Notes: generated from the letters alone by a model not told the origin. DNA of 64,000 nt from Desulfotignum sp. (GCA_011390335.1 JAABSO010000018.1:1-64000), one strand, 5' to 3'; shown: positions 16,930 through 27,651, numbered from the stretch's first letter. Translations and numbers: made by a program.

Positions 16930-17973
16930 ATGGAAATTTCCCCCTCTTTGATGGCGCTGCTGAAAGAAAACGAAGAGATTGCTGAAAAATTCAATGAAAT
17001 TGAAATCAGTATTTTAAATATTCTCAATTTTCAGGATTTTTTAGAAAAACTGCTCTTTGAGATAGGAGATAAATTCTCTCTTCCCTATATATGGATCTGC
17101 ATCATCAAAGAAAGCCCCATTGCAACACAGCTTAAAAAAAATCTGGACAATTCTGCTTTGCTCAAAACCGCCACAGCCTTTGTATCCAGACAGCAGTTTG
17201 TGGCAGTGACAAAGAACCGTTTTGCCCCCCTGCTGGCCAACACAGCCCTGGACCGGTATGCAGCCCTGGTACCGAAATCGGTTGACTGGGATATCGGCTC
17301 CATTGCCATTGCCCCCATCACCCTGGACGGGGATATTGTCGGCAGCATCAACCAGGCAGATCCGGACCAAAACCGGTTTGCCCCGGATATTGACGCTTCT
17401 TTGCTGGAGCGGCTGGCTGTAAAAGTTTCCTTGTGCCTCTCCAATGTCACCGCCCATGAACGGCTGCGGTACATGGCGTATCATGATCCTTTGACCGGGC
17501 TTTTGAACCGGCGGGTCATGGAACGTATCCTGGATCGGGAATTTGTGCGGGCCAGCCGGTATAAGATGCAGTTGACTCTGCTGTTTTTAGATCTGGATGA
17601 CTTTAAAACCATCAATGACACCCATGGCCATGACATGGGAGATAAAGCCCTGTGCCATGTTGCCGGATGCCTGACCCGGTTCAAAAGAGATTCCGATGTG
17701 GTTGCCCGGTTTGCCGGTGATGAATTTGTGGTTATTCTGCCCTCCACCAGCCGGCCCCAGGCAGAGCATTATATGGACCGGGTTACACACATGCTGGCTG
17801 CCACAGCTGTTTCAGGCAATGGCAGGCGGTTTTTTTTGCATGTGAGCCATGGTGTCAGCTGCATCCAGGACCCTGACATCGATTCTGCGAAAACCATGCT
17901 CACCGCTGCGGACAAATCATTATACCGGGCAAAAATGAAAAAAAAATCTGCTGAAAAACGCTTTTCTGAATAA
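16930..17973 (+). CDS. Diguanylate cyclase with DUF484/GAF-like sensor domain
   Basis: A 347-aa protein. Residues 1-175 form a coiled helix plus DUF484/GAF-like domain. Residues about 185-340 are a GGDEF domain with the signature AGDEF (262-266) and an allosteric I-site RxxD (RDSD) five residues before it. It should make c-di-GMP and be product-inhibited; A-GDEF variants are known to be active. ATG 16930 with GGAG upstream is chosen over a TTG inside moaA. There is no transmembrane segment, so it is cytosolic. Confidence 0.88.
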   Translation: MEISPSLMALLKENEEIAEKFNEIEISILNILNFQDFLEKLLFEIGDKFSLPYIWICIIKESPIATQLKKNLDNSALLKTATAFVSRQQFVAVTKNRFAPLLANTALDRYAALVPKSVDWDIGSIAIAPITLDGDIVGSINQADPDQNRFAPDIDASLLERLAVKVSLCLSNVTAHERLRYMAYHDPLTGLLNRRVMERILDREFVRASRYKMQLTLLFLDLDDFKTINDTHGHDMGDKALCHVAGCLTRFKRDSDVVARFAGDEFVVILPSTSRPQAEHYMDRVTHMLAATAVSGNGRRFFLHVSHGVSCIQDPDIDSAKTMLTAADKSLYRAKMKKKSAEKRFSE

Positions 17974-18026
17974 CACAGATGGTGTATCCTGAAAATGCTT
18001 AATTAAAAGGATATTACGGCCTGATA

Positions 18027-20756
18027 ATGATTTTGCAGACATTAAAATTCAGAAACAAACTGCTGGTTTCCTTTCTGCTTATATTCATCCCCCTTATCAT
18101 TGCCGGCGGGACCCTGTCCTATTACCAGGTCAAGAAAATTCTGGAAACCAGCATTGATAAAGAACTGCGTCACACCACCCAATCTTTGTTCACCCTGGTG
18201 GAGACGACCGCCGCCATATCCATCCGCAACCGGCTGGCTGCCATTGCTGAAAAAAATTTTGATTTGACCGAATATTATTACAGCAAGCACCGGTCCGGCC
18301 TGCTCACCAGGCAGGAGGCCATAGACACTCTTGAAGAAATATTTTTAAACCAGTCCATCGGCATCAGTGGATATATCTATTGCATCGACAGCAGCGGTGA
18401 TGTCGTCATTCACCCGGATCACCAGGTTAAAGGCCAGAATGTATCTGATTTTGCATTTATTCAGCAACAGCTGGCGATCAAAGACGGGTATCTGGAATAT
18501 AACTGGAAAAATCCCGGAGAGCCTGAAGCGCGTCCCAAAGCCCTGTACATGACCTATTACAAGCCCCTTGACTGGATCATTTCCGTGTCTGCCTACCGCA
18601 ACGAGTTCAGCCACCTGGTGGATATCAATGATTTCAAAAAACCTGTGCTGTCATTTAAATCTGGAAAATCAGGGTATGCCTATATCCTTGATAAAAAAGG
18701 GAAAGCCCTTATCCATCCGGATTTTACGGGAATCAACCTGGCCACGGATCTGGACCAGCCCGCAGATTTTTTTGAAGAAATGCTGACCCGGGATGAAGGA
18801 AAACTCAGATATTTCTGGAAAAATCCGGGAGATGCCGCACCCCGGGAAAAACAGGTGATTTTCAAACATCTGCCCCGGTTCAACTGGATCATCGGATCCA
18901 CCAGCTATATGGAGGAGGTATATGCACCTTTGTACACCTTTAACAAGCTGCTGGGAATCACGGTATTGCTGGTAGTGGGTGCGGGCATCATTTTGATATA
19001 TTTTGTGAGCCGCTCCATCACCCGGCCCCTGGATCTGTTGATGGAAAAACTCAAAGCCGGGACCAGAGGAGATTTTTCCGTGCGCATGGACCATGCGGCC
19101 CCTGACGAGATCGGACAGCTTGCCCGCCATTTCAACTCCTTTATGGTACAGCTGGAAAATTACCATACCCAGGTGGAAAAGCAGATTCAGGAAAACAAGG
19201 AAACGCAGGCAGCGCTGGTGGAAAATGAACTCAAGTTCAGGGGGCTGTTTGACCAGTCCTTCCAGTACACCGGCATCTTATCTTTGTCCGGTATTCTGGA
19301 AAAAGTCAACCAGAGTGCCCTGAAAATGGGAGGCTTTACCGAGTCGGATGTGCTGTTCAAACCCGTCTGGGAAACGCCCTGGTGGCCCCCTAGTGCTGCC
19401 AGGCAACTGAAGCTGCACTTTTGGCAGGCAAAGGAAGGCAGACTTGTCCGGTTTGAAACCACCAGCCTGTCCCATGACCAGGGAACCAGAAATGTGGATA
19501 TATCCATTAAACCTGTGAAAAACGAGGCGGGAAATATAGAATTTCTGATTCTGGAAGGGCGGGATATTACCGATCTCAAGCATGCGGAATTCGACAGGCG
19601 CAAACTTGCCGTCCAGCTGGAAAAAGCCCAGAAAATGGAAGCCATCGGCACTTTGGCAGGCGGCATTGCCCATGATTTCAACAATATCCTTTCCAGTATC
19701 TTCGGATATACCCAGCTGGCCCAGATGAACATTGCTTCCCCTGAAAAAGCAAAAAATCACATGGATCAGGTGTTGAAGGGCGCAGAGCGGGCTGCGGCAC
19801 TTGTCCAGCAGATCCTGACCTTCAGCCGCCAGAGCGAAAACCAGAAAAAACCTTTGAAAATCCATCTCATCATCAAGGAATCCATCAAGCTTCTGCGCTC
19901 CTCAATCCCCACCACCATCGAGATCCAGACCGATATCCGGTCCAAGGACATGGTTCTGGCCGATCCCACCCAGATGCACCAGGTCATGATGAATCTGTGC
20001 ACCAATGCCTACCATTCCATGATGGCAGGTGGCGGGATCCTGACCGTAATTCTGGAAAAACAGTTCCTGGACCGCCGGCAGATCCCTTTGGAAAACACTG
20101 CTGTACCTGGTGAGTTCATGCAACTCACGGTAAAAGATACCGGTTGCGGCATGGATGAAAAGACGCTTGCCAAGGCTTTTAATCCCTATTTCACCACCAA
20201 AGAGATCGGCAGGGGCACGGGCTTTGGTCTGGCCCTGGTCAAGGCGATTGCGGAAGAACACCAGGGTTTTGTCACAGCTGCAAGCCAGCCGGAAAAAGGA
20301 TCTGCTTTTTCTGTGTTTATCCCCATCGTGGAATCAGCTCCCGGGTTTCACATGCCTGAAAAGCCTGCTCACATGAATGGAGGAACCGAAACCATCATGG
20401 TGGTGGATGATGAAAAAGACATCCGGTACCTGACCCGTGAACTGCTGGAAAACCTGGGATATACGGTAAAAACCTGTGAAGACGGAGTGATGGCGTTGTC
20501 AATTTTTCAAAAAGCGCCATTGGACGTGGACCTGGTCATCACCGACATGACCATGCCCCATATGGCGGGAGATGAACTCGCAGCCAGGTTGATCCGGATC
20601 CGAAAAAATATCCCTGTTATCCTGTGTACCGGTTACAGTGAACAGATTTCAGAAAAGCAGGCCCTGGATATCGGTATTGTCAGGTACATGGCAAAACCGA
20701 TCCAGAACCAGGATCTTGCGCACATGGTACGGGAAGTACTGGACCTGGGAAAATAG
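18027..20756 (+). CDS. Membrane hybrid sensor histidine kinase (Cache-HAMP-PAS-HK-REC)
   Basis: A 909-aa protein. It has transmembrane segments at about 11-32 and 308-328 enclosing a periplasmic double-Cache sensor (two DKKG/WIIS-type halves), then HAMP (329-385) and PAS (about 400-520). The HisKA helix follows with His549 in GGIAHDFNN, then HATPase (DTGCGMDE, GRGTGFGLALV) and a receiver with phospho-acceptor Asp840 (VITDMTMP). The Cache part is likely to sense a small ligand outside the membrane. No cognate response regulator is adjacent, so output is unknown. It starts 53 bp after the diguanylate cyclase gene and may be co-expressed with it. Confidence 0.9.
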   Translation: MILQTLKFRNKLLVSFLLIFIPLIIAGGTLSYYQVKKILETSIDKELRHTTQSLFTLVETTAAISIRNRLAAIAEKNFDLTEYYYSKHRSGLLTRQEAIDTLEEIFLNQSIGISGYIYCIDSSGDVVIHPDHQVKGQNVSDFAFIQQQLAIKDGYLEYNWKNPGEPEARPKALYMTYYKPLDWIISVSAYRNEFSHLVDINDFKKPVLSFKSGKSGYAYILDKKGKALIHPDFTGINLATDLDQPADFFEEMLTRDEGKLRYFWKNPGDAAPREKQVIFKHLPRFNWIIGSTSYMEEVYAPLYTFNKLLGITVLLVVGAGIILIYFVSRSITRPLDLLMEKLKAGTRGDFSVRMDHAAPDEIGQLARHFNSFMVQLENYHTQVEKQIQENKETQAALVENELKFRGLFDQSFQYTGILSLSGILEKVNQSALKMGGFTESDVLFKPVWETPWWPPSAARQLKLHFWQAKEGRLVRFETTSLSHDQGTRNVDISIKPVKNEAGNIEFLILEGRDITDLKHAEFDRRKLAVQLEKAQKMEAIGTLAGGIAHDFNNILSSIFGYTQLAQMNIASPEKAKNHMDQVLKGAERAAALVQQILTFSRQSENQKKPLKIHLIIKESIKLLRSSIPTTIEIQTDIRSKDMVLADPTQMHQVMMNLCTNAYHSMMAGGGILTVILEKQFLDRRQIPLENTAVPGEFMQLTVKDTGCGMDEKTLAKAFNPYFTTKEIGRGTGFGLALVKAIAEEHQGFVTAASQPEKGSAFSVFIPIVESAPGFHMPEKPAHMNGGTETIMVVDDEKDIRYLTRELLENLGYTVKTCEDGVMALSIFQKAPLDVDLVITDMTMPHMAGDELAARLIRIRKNIPVILCTGYSEQISEKQALDIGIVRYMAKPIQNQDLAHMVREVLDLGK

Positions 20757-20803
20757 ATCCAGCAGCGCAAAACAGTTGTACAAAGCAGGTGCATAAACGC
20801 AAA

Positions 20804-20876
20804 AGCCCCCCTGATAAAAATCAGGGAGGCTGCAAAAATCTTTTCTTACGGCCTGCCGGGCGCACTGCCCGACAGG
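20804..20876 (-). terminator. Double terminator at the end of the ribosomal cluster
   Basis: Read on the minus strand after rplQ, the first hairpin (20852-20861 with 20867-20876, one mismatch) is followed by GATTTTT. The second, 12 bp with one mismatch (20804-20815 with 20820-20831), is followed by a short T tract. The second stem could also end the histidine-kinase transcript arriving on the plus strand. Confidence 0.65.
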
Positions 20877-20884
20877 ATCGCTGA

Positions 20885-21241
20885 TTAATCTAAAATCAGC
20901 TCAATCTGAACCATGGGGGCCACATCCCCTTTTCTTGGTCCCAGCTTGGTAATTCTGGTATAACCACCCTGCCGTGAGGCAAATTTTTCCGACATTTCGT
21001 CAAAAAGCGTATGGACAACATCTTTTTCCTGAATCACTGACAAAGCCTGCCGTCTGGCATGCAGGTCACCTCTTTTGGCCAAAGTGACCATATTGTCGGC
21101 AATTTTTCTTAAGCCCTTGGCTTTTGCTTCAGTTGTTTTGATGCTGCTGTGCTTGAACAGGGAAGTCACCATGTTTCTAAACATCGCCTTTCGATGGCTG
21201 GAGGTTCTGTTCAGTTTTAATACGGATTTTCTGTGTTTCAT
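20885..21241 (-). CDS. rplQ: 50S ribosomal protein L17
   Basis: 118 aa, starting [20 protein letters not shown], the L17 signature (family HR.....LGR.SAHR). It binds 23S rRNA near the exit tunnel. Last gene of the alpha operon, 6 bp after rpoA, followed by the double terminator. Confidence 0.97.
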   Translation of the reverse strand: MKHRKSVLKLNRTSSHRKAMFRNMVTSLFKHSSIKTTEAKAKGLRKIADNMVTLAKRGDLHARRQALSVIQEKDVVHTLFDEMSEKFASRQGGYTRITKLGPRKGDVAPMVQIELILD

Positions 21242-21247
21242 GGCGAT

Positions 21248-22270
21248 CTATTCTCCTTCCTGATTATTCTCTTCTTCCGGCGGTTCAAATCCCTCAAGAT
21301 CCATCCCCAGGGAAAGGTCCATGGAAGACAGGACTTCTTTAATTTCATTCAAGGATTTTCTGCCAAAATTCTTGGTTTTGAGCATTTCACTGTCTGTTTT
21401 CTGGACCAGCTGGTAGATGGTATGAATTCTGGCATTCTTGAGACAATTGGAACTGCGTACTGACAGTTCCAGTTCATCAACGGACCGGTAGATGTTTTCA
21501 TTAAATTTTCCGTCCGCGTCTTCACCGCTGTCTTCGTCGTAATCCGGCTCTTTTTCTTCATCAAAATTGATAAATGGGTTCATCTGTTCTTTGAGAATCT
21601 TGGCAGCATAGGCAACGGCATTTTCCGGGAGAACACTGCCGTCGGTCCAGACTTCCAGGGTAAGTTTGTCATAATCGGTTTTCTGACCGATCCGGGATGT
21701 CCCCACCACATACTTGACGCGTTTTATCGGGGAAAAAACAGAATCTATGGGGATGGTGCCGACGGGGGCATCTTCATCCTTATTGGCGGATGCAAGGGAA
21801 TACCCTTTTCCGGTTCTTACCACCAAGGTCATATGCAACACCCCGTTTTTTGAAAGGGTGGCAATATGCTGCTCCGGGTTCAATATCTCAACTCTGCCAT
21901 CAGGGCTGACAAGATCAGCGCCGGTGACTTTGGTTTCACCTTTTGCCTTGAGGGTCAAAATTCTGTCTTCCACATCATGGACACTGAGTTTGAGCTCTTT
22001 CAGGTTCAGAATAATTTCAGAAACATCCTCCCGAACATCGGAAATAACACTATATTCATGAAGGGCATCATCAAATTTCACAGATACAATGGCAGCACCG
22101 TAAATGGATGACAGAATAATCCGCCGCAAAGAGTTACCAATGGTGATACCATATCCCCTTTCAAGGGGTTCGCACACAAATTTTCCATATGTTGATGTTG
22201 TGGTAACGTCAAGCTTTTCCGGCTTGATCATCTCTCGCCAGTTAACATATGCAATTTTTTCAGATGACAT
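21248..22270 (-). CDS. rpoA: RNA polymerase alpha subunit
   Basis: 340 aa. The N-terminal dimerisation domain includes [17 protein letters not shown]. An acidic linker (about 232-250) leads to the C-terminal domain ([18 protein letters not shown]), which contacts UP elements and activators. It scaffolds beta and beta' in core polymerase. It sits between rpsD and rplQ as in most bacteria. Confidence 0.98.
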   Translation of the reverse strand: MSSEKIAYVNWREMIKPEKLDVTTTSTYGKFVCEPLERGYGITIGNSLRRIILSSIYGAAIVSVKFDDALHEYSVISDVREDVSEIILNLKELKLSVHDVEDRILTLKAKGETKVTGADLVSPDGRVEILNPEQHIATLSKNGVLHMTLVVRTGKGYSLASANKDEDAPVGTIPIDSVFSPIKRVKYVVGTSRIGQKTDYDKLTLEVWTDGSVLPENAVAYAAKILKEQMNPFINFDEEKEPDYDEDSGEDADGKFNENIYRSVDELELSVRSSNCLKNARIHTIYQLVQKTDSEMLKTKNFGRKSLNEIKEVLSSMDLSLGMDLEGFEPPEEENNQEGE

Positions 22271-22319
22271 TTAAATCTCCTGAATATCTATTGGGACATG
22301 CCATACCATACGGCAGGTC

Positions 22320-22946
22320 CTATTTGGAATAAAGCTCAACGATCAACTGTTCCTGGATGGGCAATGTAATGTCCTCTCTGACAGGAATGCTTACCACTTT
22401 ACCTGTAAATTTTTCCTTATCGATTTCAAGCCACTGAGGAATGCCTCTTCTGACAATGGCTTCCAGGGAATCTGATATGGCCTGGATCTTTTTGCTTTTT
22501 TCGCGCAGGCCAATGACATCCCCCTTTTTCACCTGATAGGATGGAATATTCACCTTTTTGCCATTCACCGTGAAGTGCTGGTGCCGGACAAAATGCCTTC
22601 CCTGGTTCCGGGAATTGACAAACCCCATCCTGAAAACAGCATTGTCCAGACGGGTTTCCAGAAGGCTCAACAGGTTGGTACCGGTAATGCCTTTATGTCT
22701 GTCAGCCCGTTTAAAGCTGATCCTGAACTGTTTTTCAGAGATGCCGTATATGCGGCGCACCTTTTGTTTTTCCCTCAGCTGCGTGCCGTAGTCAGAGACT
22801 TTCACTCTTTTCTGGCCGTGTTCCCCCGGGGGATACCCTCTTCTGTCAAAGCTGCATTTGTCTGAAAAACACCGGTCGCCTTTCAGAAAAAGCTTCATAT
22901 TTTCCCGTCTGCATTGTCTGCAGACTGAACCTGTATAACGTGACAA
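22320..22946 (-). CDS. rpsD: 30S ribosomal protein S4, zinc-binding type
   Basis: 208 aa with a C-terminal S4 domain ([20 protein letters not shown]). The N-terminus carries four cysteines (Cys9, Cys12, Cys26, Cys31), the zinc-binding C+ form. It initiates 16S 5'-domain assembly and in enterobacteria represses the alpha operon. Confidence 0.97.
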   Translation of the reverse strand: MSRYTGSVCRQCRRENMKLFLKGDRCFSDKCSFDRRGYPPGEHGQKRVKVSDYGTQLREKQKVRRIYGISEKQFRISFKRADRHKGITGTNLLSLLETRLDNAVFRMGFVNSRNQGRHFVRHQHFTVNGKKVNIPSYQVKKGDVIGLREKSKKIQAISDSLEAIVRRGIPQWLEIDKEKFTGKVVSIPVREDITLPIQEQLIVELYSK

Positions 22947-22977
22947 CGTTTTCCTCCTTTATCAATCCAAGATAAAC

Positions 22978-23373
22978 TTATACTCTTCTGCGTTTCGGGG
23001 GGCGGCATCCATTGTGGGGAACCGGGGTGACATCCTTGATCATGGAAATATTGAATCCCAGGGCATGCAAAGCCCGTAATGCGGATTCCCTGCCCGGCCC
23101 GGGACCTTTCACAAACACGCCGACATTTTTCATTCCATGTTCCATGGCCTTGGTACCTGCGTCTTCCGCCACCAGTTTGGCAGCAAAAGGGGTGCTTTTT
23201 CTGGACCCTTTGAATCCCTGCATGCCGGCACTGGACCAGGATATGGTATTTCCATTTTCATCGGCAATGGTCACAATGGTATTATTGAAAGTAGATTGGA
23301 TATGCACAATGCCGGTGGATATATTTTTCTTTACCCGTTTTTTTGTAACGGTCTTTTTTGACTTCTTTGCCAT
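22978..23373 (-). CDS. rpsK: 30S ribosomal protein S11
   Basis: 131 aa with [15 protein letters not shown] and [13 protein letters not shown], then the C-terminal [11 protein letters not shown]. It forms part of the platform at the mRNA exit side. Preceded by a lysine-rich N-terminal tail as usual. Confidence 0.98.
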   Translation of the reverse strand: MAKKSKKTVTKKRVKKNISTGIVHIQSTFNNTIVTIADENGNTISWSSAGMQGFKGSRKSTPFAAKLVAEDAGTKAMEHGMKNVGVFVKGPGPGRESALRALHALGFNISMIKDVTPVPHNGCRPPKRRRV

Positions 23374-23399
23374 AATTTCTAAGCCTTTTTTAGATTATC

Positions 23400-23768
23400 C
23401 TATTTTTTCTTTTTCACAGCCGCTCTTTTGGGTCCTTTACGGGTCCTGGCATTGGTGGAGGTCCGCTGTCCATGGCAGGGCAAGCCCTTTCTATGGCGCA
23501 GCCCCCGGTAGCAGCCCAGGTCCATCAACCGTTTAATGTTCATGGAAACATCGGACCGAAGCTCTCCTTCAACCTTGTACTCAGCATCAATGGTTTTCCT
23601 GATGTTGTTTACCTGATCTTCGGTCAAGTCCGTTGCCTTTGTCATAGGATCAATCCCGATCTTGTCAAGAATCTGTCTGGATCTGCTGGCTCCGATACCA
23701 TAAATATAGGTCAAAGCGATCCATGCGTGCTTGTCTCTTGGTAAGTCTACTCCTGCAATACGTGCCAA
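23400..23768 (-). CDS. rpsM: 30S ribosomal protein S13
   Basis: 122 aa, starting [13 protein letters not shown], with the [20 protein letters not shown] signature near the C-terminus. It is in the 30S head and contacts the P-site tRNA and bridge B1. Placed between rpmJ and rpsK. Confidence 0.98.
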   Translation of the reverse strand: MARIAGVDLPRDKHAWIALTYIYGIGASRSRQILDKIGIDPMTKATDLTEDQVNNIRKTIDAEYKVEGELRSDVSMNIKRLMDLGCYRGLRHRKGLPCHGQRTSTNARTRKGPKRAAVKKKK

Positions 23769-23780
23769 ATTTATTCCCCC

Positions 23781-23894
23781 CTATCCCTGGCGCTGTTTAT
23801 GGCGTTTGTTAATACAGATAACTCTTATAACACCGCGTCTTTTTATTACCTTGCAATTTCTGCAGATTTTTTTAACAGATGCTCTTACTTTCAT
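23781..23894 (-). CDS. rpmJ: 50S ribosomal protein L36
   Basis: A 37-aa gene. It starts [20 protein letters not shown] and ends NKRHKQRQG with TAG at 23781-23783. CRNC, a later Cys and a His form the zinc site (C+ form). It lies between infA and rpsM, the normal place. Confidence 0.95.
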   Translation of the reverse strand: MKVRASVKKICRNCKVIKRRGVIRVICINKRHKQRQG

Positions 23895-23926
23895 CCATAT
23901 ACTCCTAACCTGTTCTCATATTGTGT

Positions 23927-24145
23927 TTATTTATAGCGATACGTAATTCTGCCACGGCTCAAATCATAGGGTGAAATCTCAACCGTTACCCTGTCTCCAG
24001 GCAAAATTTTGATAAAATGCATCCGCATTTTTCCGGAAATATGGGCCAAAAGGACATGCTTGTTTTCCAATTCAACTTTGAACATGGCATTTGGCAGTGT
24101 TTCAAGTACTTTCCCGTCCACCTTGATGGGTTCTTCTTTTGCCAT
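23927..24145 (-). CDS. infA: Translation initiation factor IF-1
   Basis: 72 aa, an OB fold ([20 protein letters not shown], then [20 protein letters not shown]). It blocks the A site during initiation. It directly follows secY; the methionine aminopeptidase gene (map) usually found between them is absent. Confidence 0.97.
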   Translation of the reverse strand: MAKEEPIKVDGKVLETLPNAMFKVELENKHVLLAHISGKMRMHFIKILPGDRVTVEISPYDLSRGRITYRYK

Positions 24146-24190
24146 AATCGGTAATTCATCTCCTTTTGATATAGATATAACGGGTTAACT

Positions 24191-25510
24191 TTAAGATCTT
24201 CCCTTAATCCGCTTTGCTCCGGATCTGCCCAGAAAGCCGTCATAATTTCCTGTGATCAGATGTGATTCGATCTGGGATATGGTATCAATGGATACCCCCA
24301 CAACAATCAGCAGCGCCGTTCCGCCAAAAAAGAACGGCACATTGAATTTGTCCATGAGCATGGTGGGAAGCACGCACACCGCAGACACATAAATGGCACC
24401 GCCCAGGGTTATCCTTGTCAACACCTTGTCAATATATTCTGAAGTCCGCTTGCCGGGTCTTATACCCGGAATATACCCCCCGTTCTTTTTCATATTATCT
24501 GCCACATCATCCGGATTAAACTGGACCGCTGTATAAAAGAAGCAGAAAAAGATGATAAAGCCCACATACAAAAGGTAATACCAGATGGTGCCGGGGCTGA
24601 ACATAGCGGCAACCGTCTGCATGGCAGGCACATTGGCAAATTGTGCAATGGTGGTGGGAAACATGATGATAGATGATGCAAAAATGGGCGGAATCACCCC
24701 GGCTGTATTGATTTTCAGCGGCAAATGGGATGTCTGGCCCCCATACATTTTGCGTCCCACCACCCGTTTGGCATAATGCACCGGAATCCGCCGCTGGGCC
24801 TGTTCCATAAAAATGATAAACGCCACCACCGCCACCATAATAACCAGCAGAATAATGATGGAAAAAATTCCCATTTCACCGGTGGTCATAAGCCGCAGGG
24901 TATTACCGATGGCAGAAGGCATAGCAGCCACGATCCCGGCAAAAATGATCAGAGAAATGCCGTTGCCGATGCCCCTTTCCGTGATCTGTTCCCCCAGCCA
25001 CATGATAAAAGCGGTACCTGCCGTCAGGGTTATGATGGTGATCAGTCTGAATCCCCACCCGGGATCCACGACAATGGGAACCCCGGCCGGCGATGTCATG
25101 GATTCAAGCCCGACACTGATGCCGAATCCCTGAATAATACTCAGTACCACCGTTCCATACCGGGTGTACTGGGTCATTTTCTTGCGGCCGGATTCCCCTT
25201 CCTTTTTCAACTGAGCCAGATGGGGTACCACCACGGTCATCAGTTGGATAATAATGGATGCGCTGATGTACGGCATGATCCCCAGAGCAAAAATGGAAAG
25301 CCGTTCCAACGCCCCGCCTGAGAACATATTGAACATGGAAAACAGGGTGCCGGAAGCTGCCGCAAAAAAAGAAGCCAATGCTGCTGCATCAATCCCGGGC
25401 GTGGGAACATGTATACCAACCCGGTATACAAACAGCAAAGCAAGGGTAACCAGTATCTTGCGTTTGAGTTCAGGCAGTTTGAGTACATTCTGGTATCTGT
25501 TCTCGATCAT
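24191..25510 (-). CDS. secY: Protein translocase subunit SecY
   Basis: 439 aa with ten predicted transmembrane helices, the SecY signature GIMPYISASIIIQLM (helix 2) and the cytoplasmic loop GQTSHLPLKINTAGVIP. It forms the inner-membrane export channel with SecE and SecG. secE is in the same supercluster at 48.5 kb. Last large gene of the spc operon. Confidence 0.97.
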   Translation of the reverse strand: MIENRYQNVLKLPELKRKILVTLALLFVYRVGIHVPTPGIDAAALASFFAAASGTLFSMFNMFSGGALERLSIFALGIMPYISASIIIQLMTVVVPHLAQLKKEGESGRKKMTQYTRYGTVVLSIIQGFGISVGLESMTSPAGVPIVVDPGWGFRLITIITLTAGTAFIMWLGEQITERGIGNGISLIIFAGIVAAMPSAIGNTLRLMTTGEMGIFSIIILLVIMVAVVAFIIFMEQAQRRIPVHYAKRVVGRKMYGGQTSHLPLKINTAGVIPPIFASSIIMFPTTIAQFANVPAMQTVAAMFSPGTIWYYLLYVGFIIFFCFFYTAVQFNPDDVADNMKKNGGYIPGIRPGKRTSEYIDKVLTRITLGGAIYVSAVCVLPTMLMDKFNVPFFFGGTALLIVVGVSIDTISQIESHLITGNYDGFLGRSGAKRIKGRS

Positions 25511-25536
25511 CTATACTGTCCTTGGGTTTTTTATCA

Positions 25537-25974
25537 TTATTGTTCCACACTGCCGCCGGCTGCTTCTATTTTCTCTCTGGCAGTTTTGGAAACCAGCAGG
25601 TTTTTAACAACAAACTTTTTGTTTACATCACCAGCACCAAGAATTTTGATGCCGTCAACCCTTCCTTTTACCAGTTTTGCCTGGTACAGGGTGTCCATAT
25701 CAATGGTGGCCCCATCATCAAACCGGTCCAGGTCCTGGACGTTCAAAACTGCATTATTGGTTTTAAAAATATTGGTAAACCCGCGTTTGGGCAGCCGTCT
25801 GTAGATGGGCATCTGCCCGCCTTCAAATCCGGGGCGGACGTTTCCGCCGGCCCGGGCTTTCAGTCCCTTGTGGCCCCTGGTGGATGTTTTCCCCATACCG
25901 GAACCCGGGCCCCGGCCCACGCGTTTTGGGTTTTTTCTGCTGCCTGAAGCCGGCGCCAGTTCATGAAGTTGCAT
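25537..25974 (-). CDS. rplO: 50S ribosomal protein L15
   Basis: 145 aa, starting MQLHELAPASGSRKNPKRVG and then GRGPGSGMGKTSTRGHKGLK, the glycine-rich L15 N-terminus that penetrates 23S rRNA. The C-terminal globular domain includes KFVVKNLLVSKTA. Upstream of secY. Confidence 0.97.
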   Translation of the reverse strand: MQLHELAPASGSRKNPKRVGRGPGSGMGKTSTRGHKGLKARAGGNVRPGFEGGQMPIYRRLPKRGFTNIFKTNNAVLNVQDLDRFDDGATIDMDTLYQAKLVKGRVDGIKILGAGDVNKKFVVKNLLVSKTAREKIEAAGGSVEQ

Positions 25975-25975
25975 G

Positions 25976-26158
25976 TTACACCTCCTCTACTTTCAACAGA
26001 TGGGGCACTTTTGCTATCTGTCCCAGAATAACCGGATCATTTTTGTGCTCCACTGTATGGTGCATCCGTTTGATGCCCAAAGAACGGATGATCCGTCCGT
26101 GTTTTGCCGGACGTCCGTTGGTACTTCTTATCTGTGTTATTTTCAATCTGTCAGCCAT
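25976..26158 (-). CDS. rpmD: 50S ribosomal protein L30
   Basis: 60 aa (MADRLKITQIRSTNGRPAKH, then LGIKRMHHTVEHKNDPVILG), a compact ferredoxin-like protein binding 23S rRNA. One bp separates it from rplO. Confidence 0.96.
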   Translation of the reverse strand: MADRLKITQIRSTNGRPAKHGRIIRSLGIKRMHHTVEHKNDPVILGQIAKVPHLLKVEEV

Positions 26159-26193
26159 TGTTAACCCCTTTTATGTATCTCCAGGTGGGAATG

Positions 26194-26688
26194 TTATATA
26201 TCTTCAGGTCGCAGGCCCCGTCTTCTGGCAACATCTTCTTTTGTGCAAAGAGACTGCAGCCCGGCCATGGTTGCCCTGACGATATTCTGGGTGTTATGGG
26301 TGCCGATGCATTTGGTCAGAATGTCTTTTACACCGGCCACTTCAAGGACCGCACGGATCCCGCCGCCGGCAATAAGCCCGGTACCCGGGGAAGCCGGTTT
26401 GAGGAGCACACGGCCGGCGCCTGCCTTTCCCACCACTTCAAAGGGAACCGTACCGTTGAGCAATGAGATCTTGACCATGTTCCGCTTGGCCTTTTCCATG
26501 CCTTTGCGGATGGCCTCCGGCACCTCAGTGGCTTTTCCCAGCCCGTATCCCACACTGCCTTCTCCGTCACCCACCACAACAAGGGCGCTGAAACTGAAAT
26601 TTCTCCCGCCTTTGACAACTTTTGCAACGCGGTTGATTTTAACGACTTTATCAATTAATCCATTGTCTTCCATTTGCTGTCTAGCCAA
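26194..26688 (-). CDS. rpsE: 30S ribosomal protein S5
   Basis: 164 aa. The N-terminal dsRBD-like domain has [20 protein letters not shown], and the C-terminal domain has [19 protein letters not shown]. It contributes to decoding fidelity and mRNA helicase action. No fidelity-altering change is evident by eye. Confidence 0.97.
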   Translation of the reverse strand: MARQQMEDNGLIDKVVKINRVAKVVKGGRNFSFSALVVVGDGEGSVGYGLGKATEVPEAIRKGMEKAKRNMVKISLLNGTVPFEVVGKAGAGRVLLKPASPGTGLIAGGGIRAVLEVAGVKDILTKCIGTHNTQNIVRATMAGLQSLCTKEDVARRRGLRPEDI

Positions 26689-26704
26689 GGGTTTCCCTCC
26701 TTAA

Positions 26705-27073
26705 TTAGAATTCCAGACCGGCTTTGCGCGCCCCGTCTGATAGTGCTTTGATGCGCCCGTGATACAAGAATCCGTTCCGGTCCAGCACCACTTTTGTAAT
26801 GCCTTTGTCCAGGGCTCTTTTGCCCACGAGGGTCCCTACCGCTGTTGCAATTTCCTGTTTTTTGCCTGCAACAGGATTTTGCTTATAGTCTTTGTCCAGA
26901 GTGGAGGCGGATACAAGGGTTTCTCCTTTGGTATCATCAATAATCTGGGCATAAATGTGGCTTGCACTCTTGAACACAGTTAATCTGGGGCGGTCTGTGA
27001 TGCCGTATATGCGTTTTCTGATTCTTTTTTTTCGTTTAAGCCTTGCCATAAGCCGTGAAGATGTATTTCCCAT
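26705..27073 (-). CDS. rplR: 50S ribosomal protein L18
   Basis: 122 aa ([20 protein letters not shown], then [21 protein letters not shown]). It binds 5S rRNA together with L5. Typical length, 19 bp after rplF. Confidence 0.97.
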   Translation of the reverse strand: MGNTSSRLMARLKRKKRIRKRIYGITDRPRLTVFKSASHIYAQIIDDTKGETLVSASTLDKDYKQNPVAGKKQEIATAVGTLVGKRALDKGITKVVLDRNGFLYHGRIKALSDGARKAGLEF

Positions 27074-27091
27074 AATTCCTATTCCCAGGTT

Positions 27092-27634
27092 TTAGTTTTT
27101 ACCAGCAGTCTTGCCTGCTTTTCTTATGATTCTTTCATCCGCATACATGATACCTTTGCCCTTGTAGGGCTCGGGAGGTCTGATATCTCTGATATTGGCA
27201 GCGGTCTGTCCGAGTATTTCCTTATCAATGCCGGACAGGGTGATCTTGATATTATTTTCCACAGTTGCACTGATCCCATCGGGAAGGGCAAAATCAACCG
27301 GATTGGAATATCCCACGCTCAATGTCAGGGTGTTTCCCTTGGATTCCGCACGGTATCCGATGCCGGCCAGTACAAGCTGCTTTTCATAGCCTGTGCTGAC
27401 ACCGGTGACCATATTTGAAATCAGGGACCGGAATAATCCCTGGAGGGCCACTTTTTTCTTATCATCACGGTCGGTTTTCACTTCCAAAACCGAATCATTC
27501 AATTCAATTATCACTGCCGGATGCACCTGACGCTCAAGATTGCCTTTGGGCCCTTTTACCTGGATGGTATCTCCATTAAGGGTTACCTGGACCTTATCTG
27601 GAAGCTGAACCGGCTTTTTCCCTATTCTTGACAT
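27092..27634 (-). CDS. rplF: 50S ribosomal protein L6
   Basis: 180 aa with two L6 repeats; the C-terminal signature is PPEPYKGKGIMYADE. It lies near the factor-binding site of the 50S subunit. Confidence 0.97.
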   Translation of the reverse strand: MSRIGKKPVQLPDKVQVTLNGDTIQVKGPKGNLERQVHPAVIIELNDSVLEVKTDRDDKKKVALQGLFRSLISNMVTGVSTGYEKQLVLAGIGYRAESKGNTLTLSVGYSNPVDFALPDGISATVENNIKITLSGIDKEILGQTAANIRDIRPPEPYKGKGIMYADERIIRKAGKTAGKN

Positions 27635-27651
27635 ATTTTATAACTCCTGTC

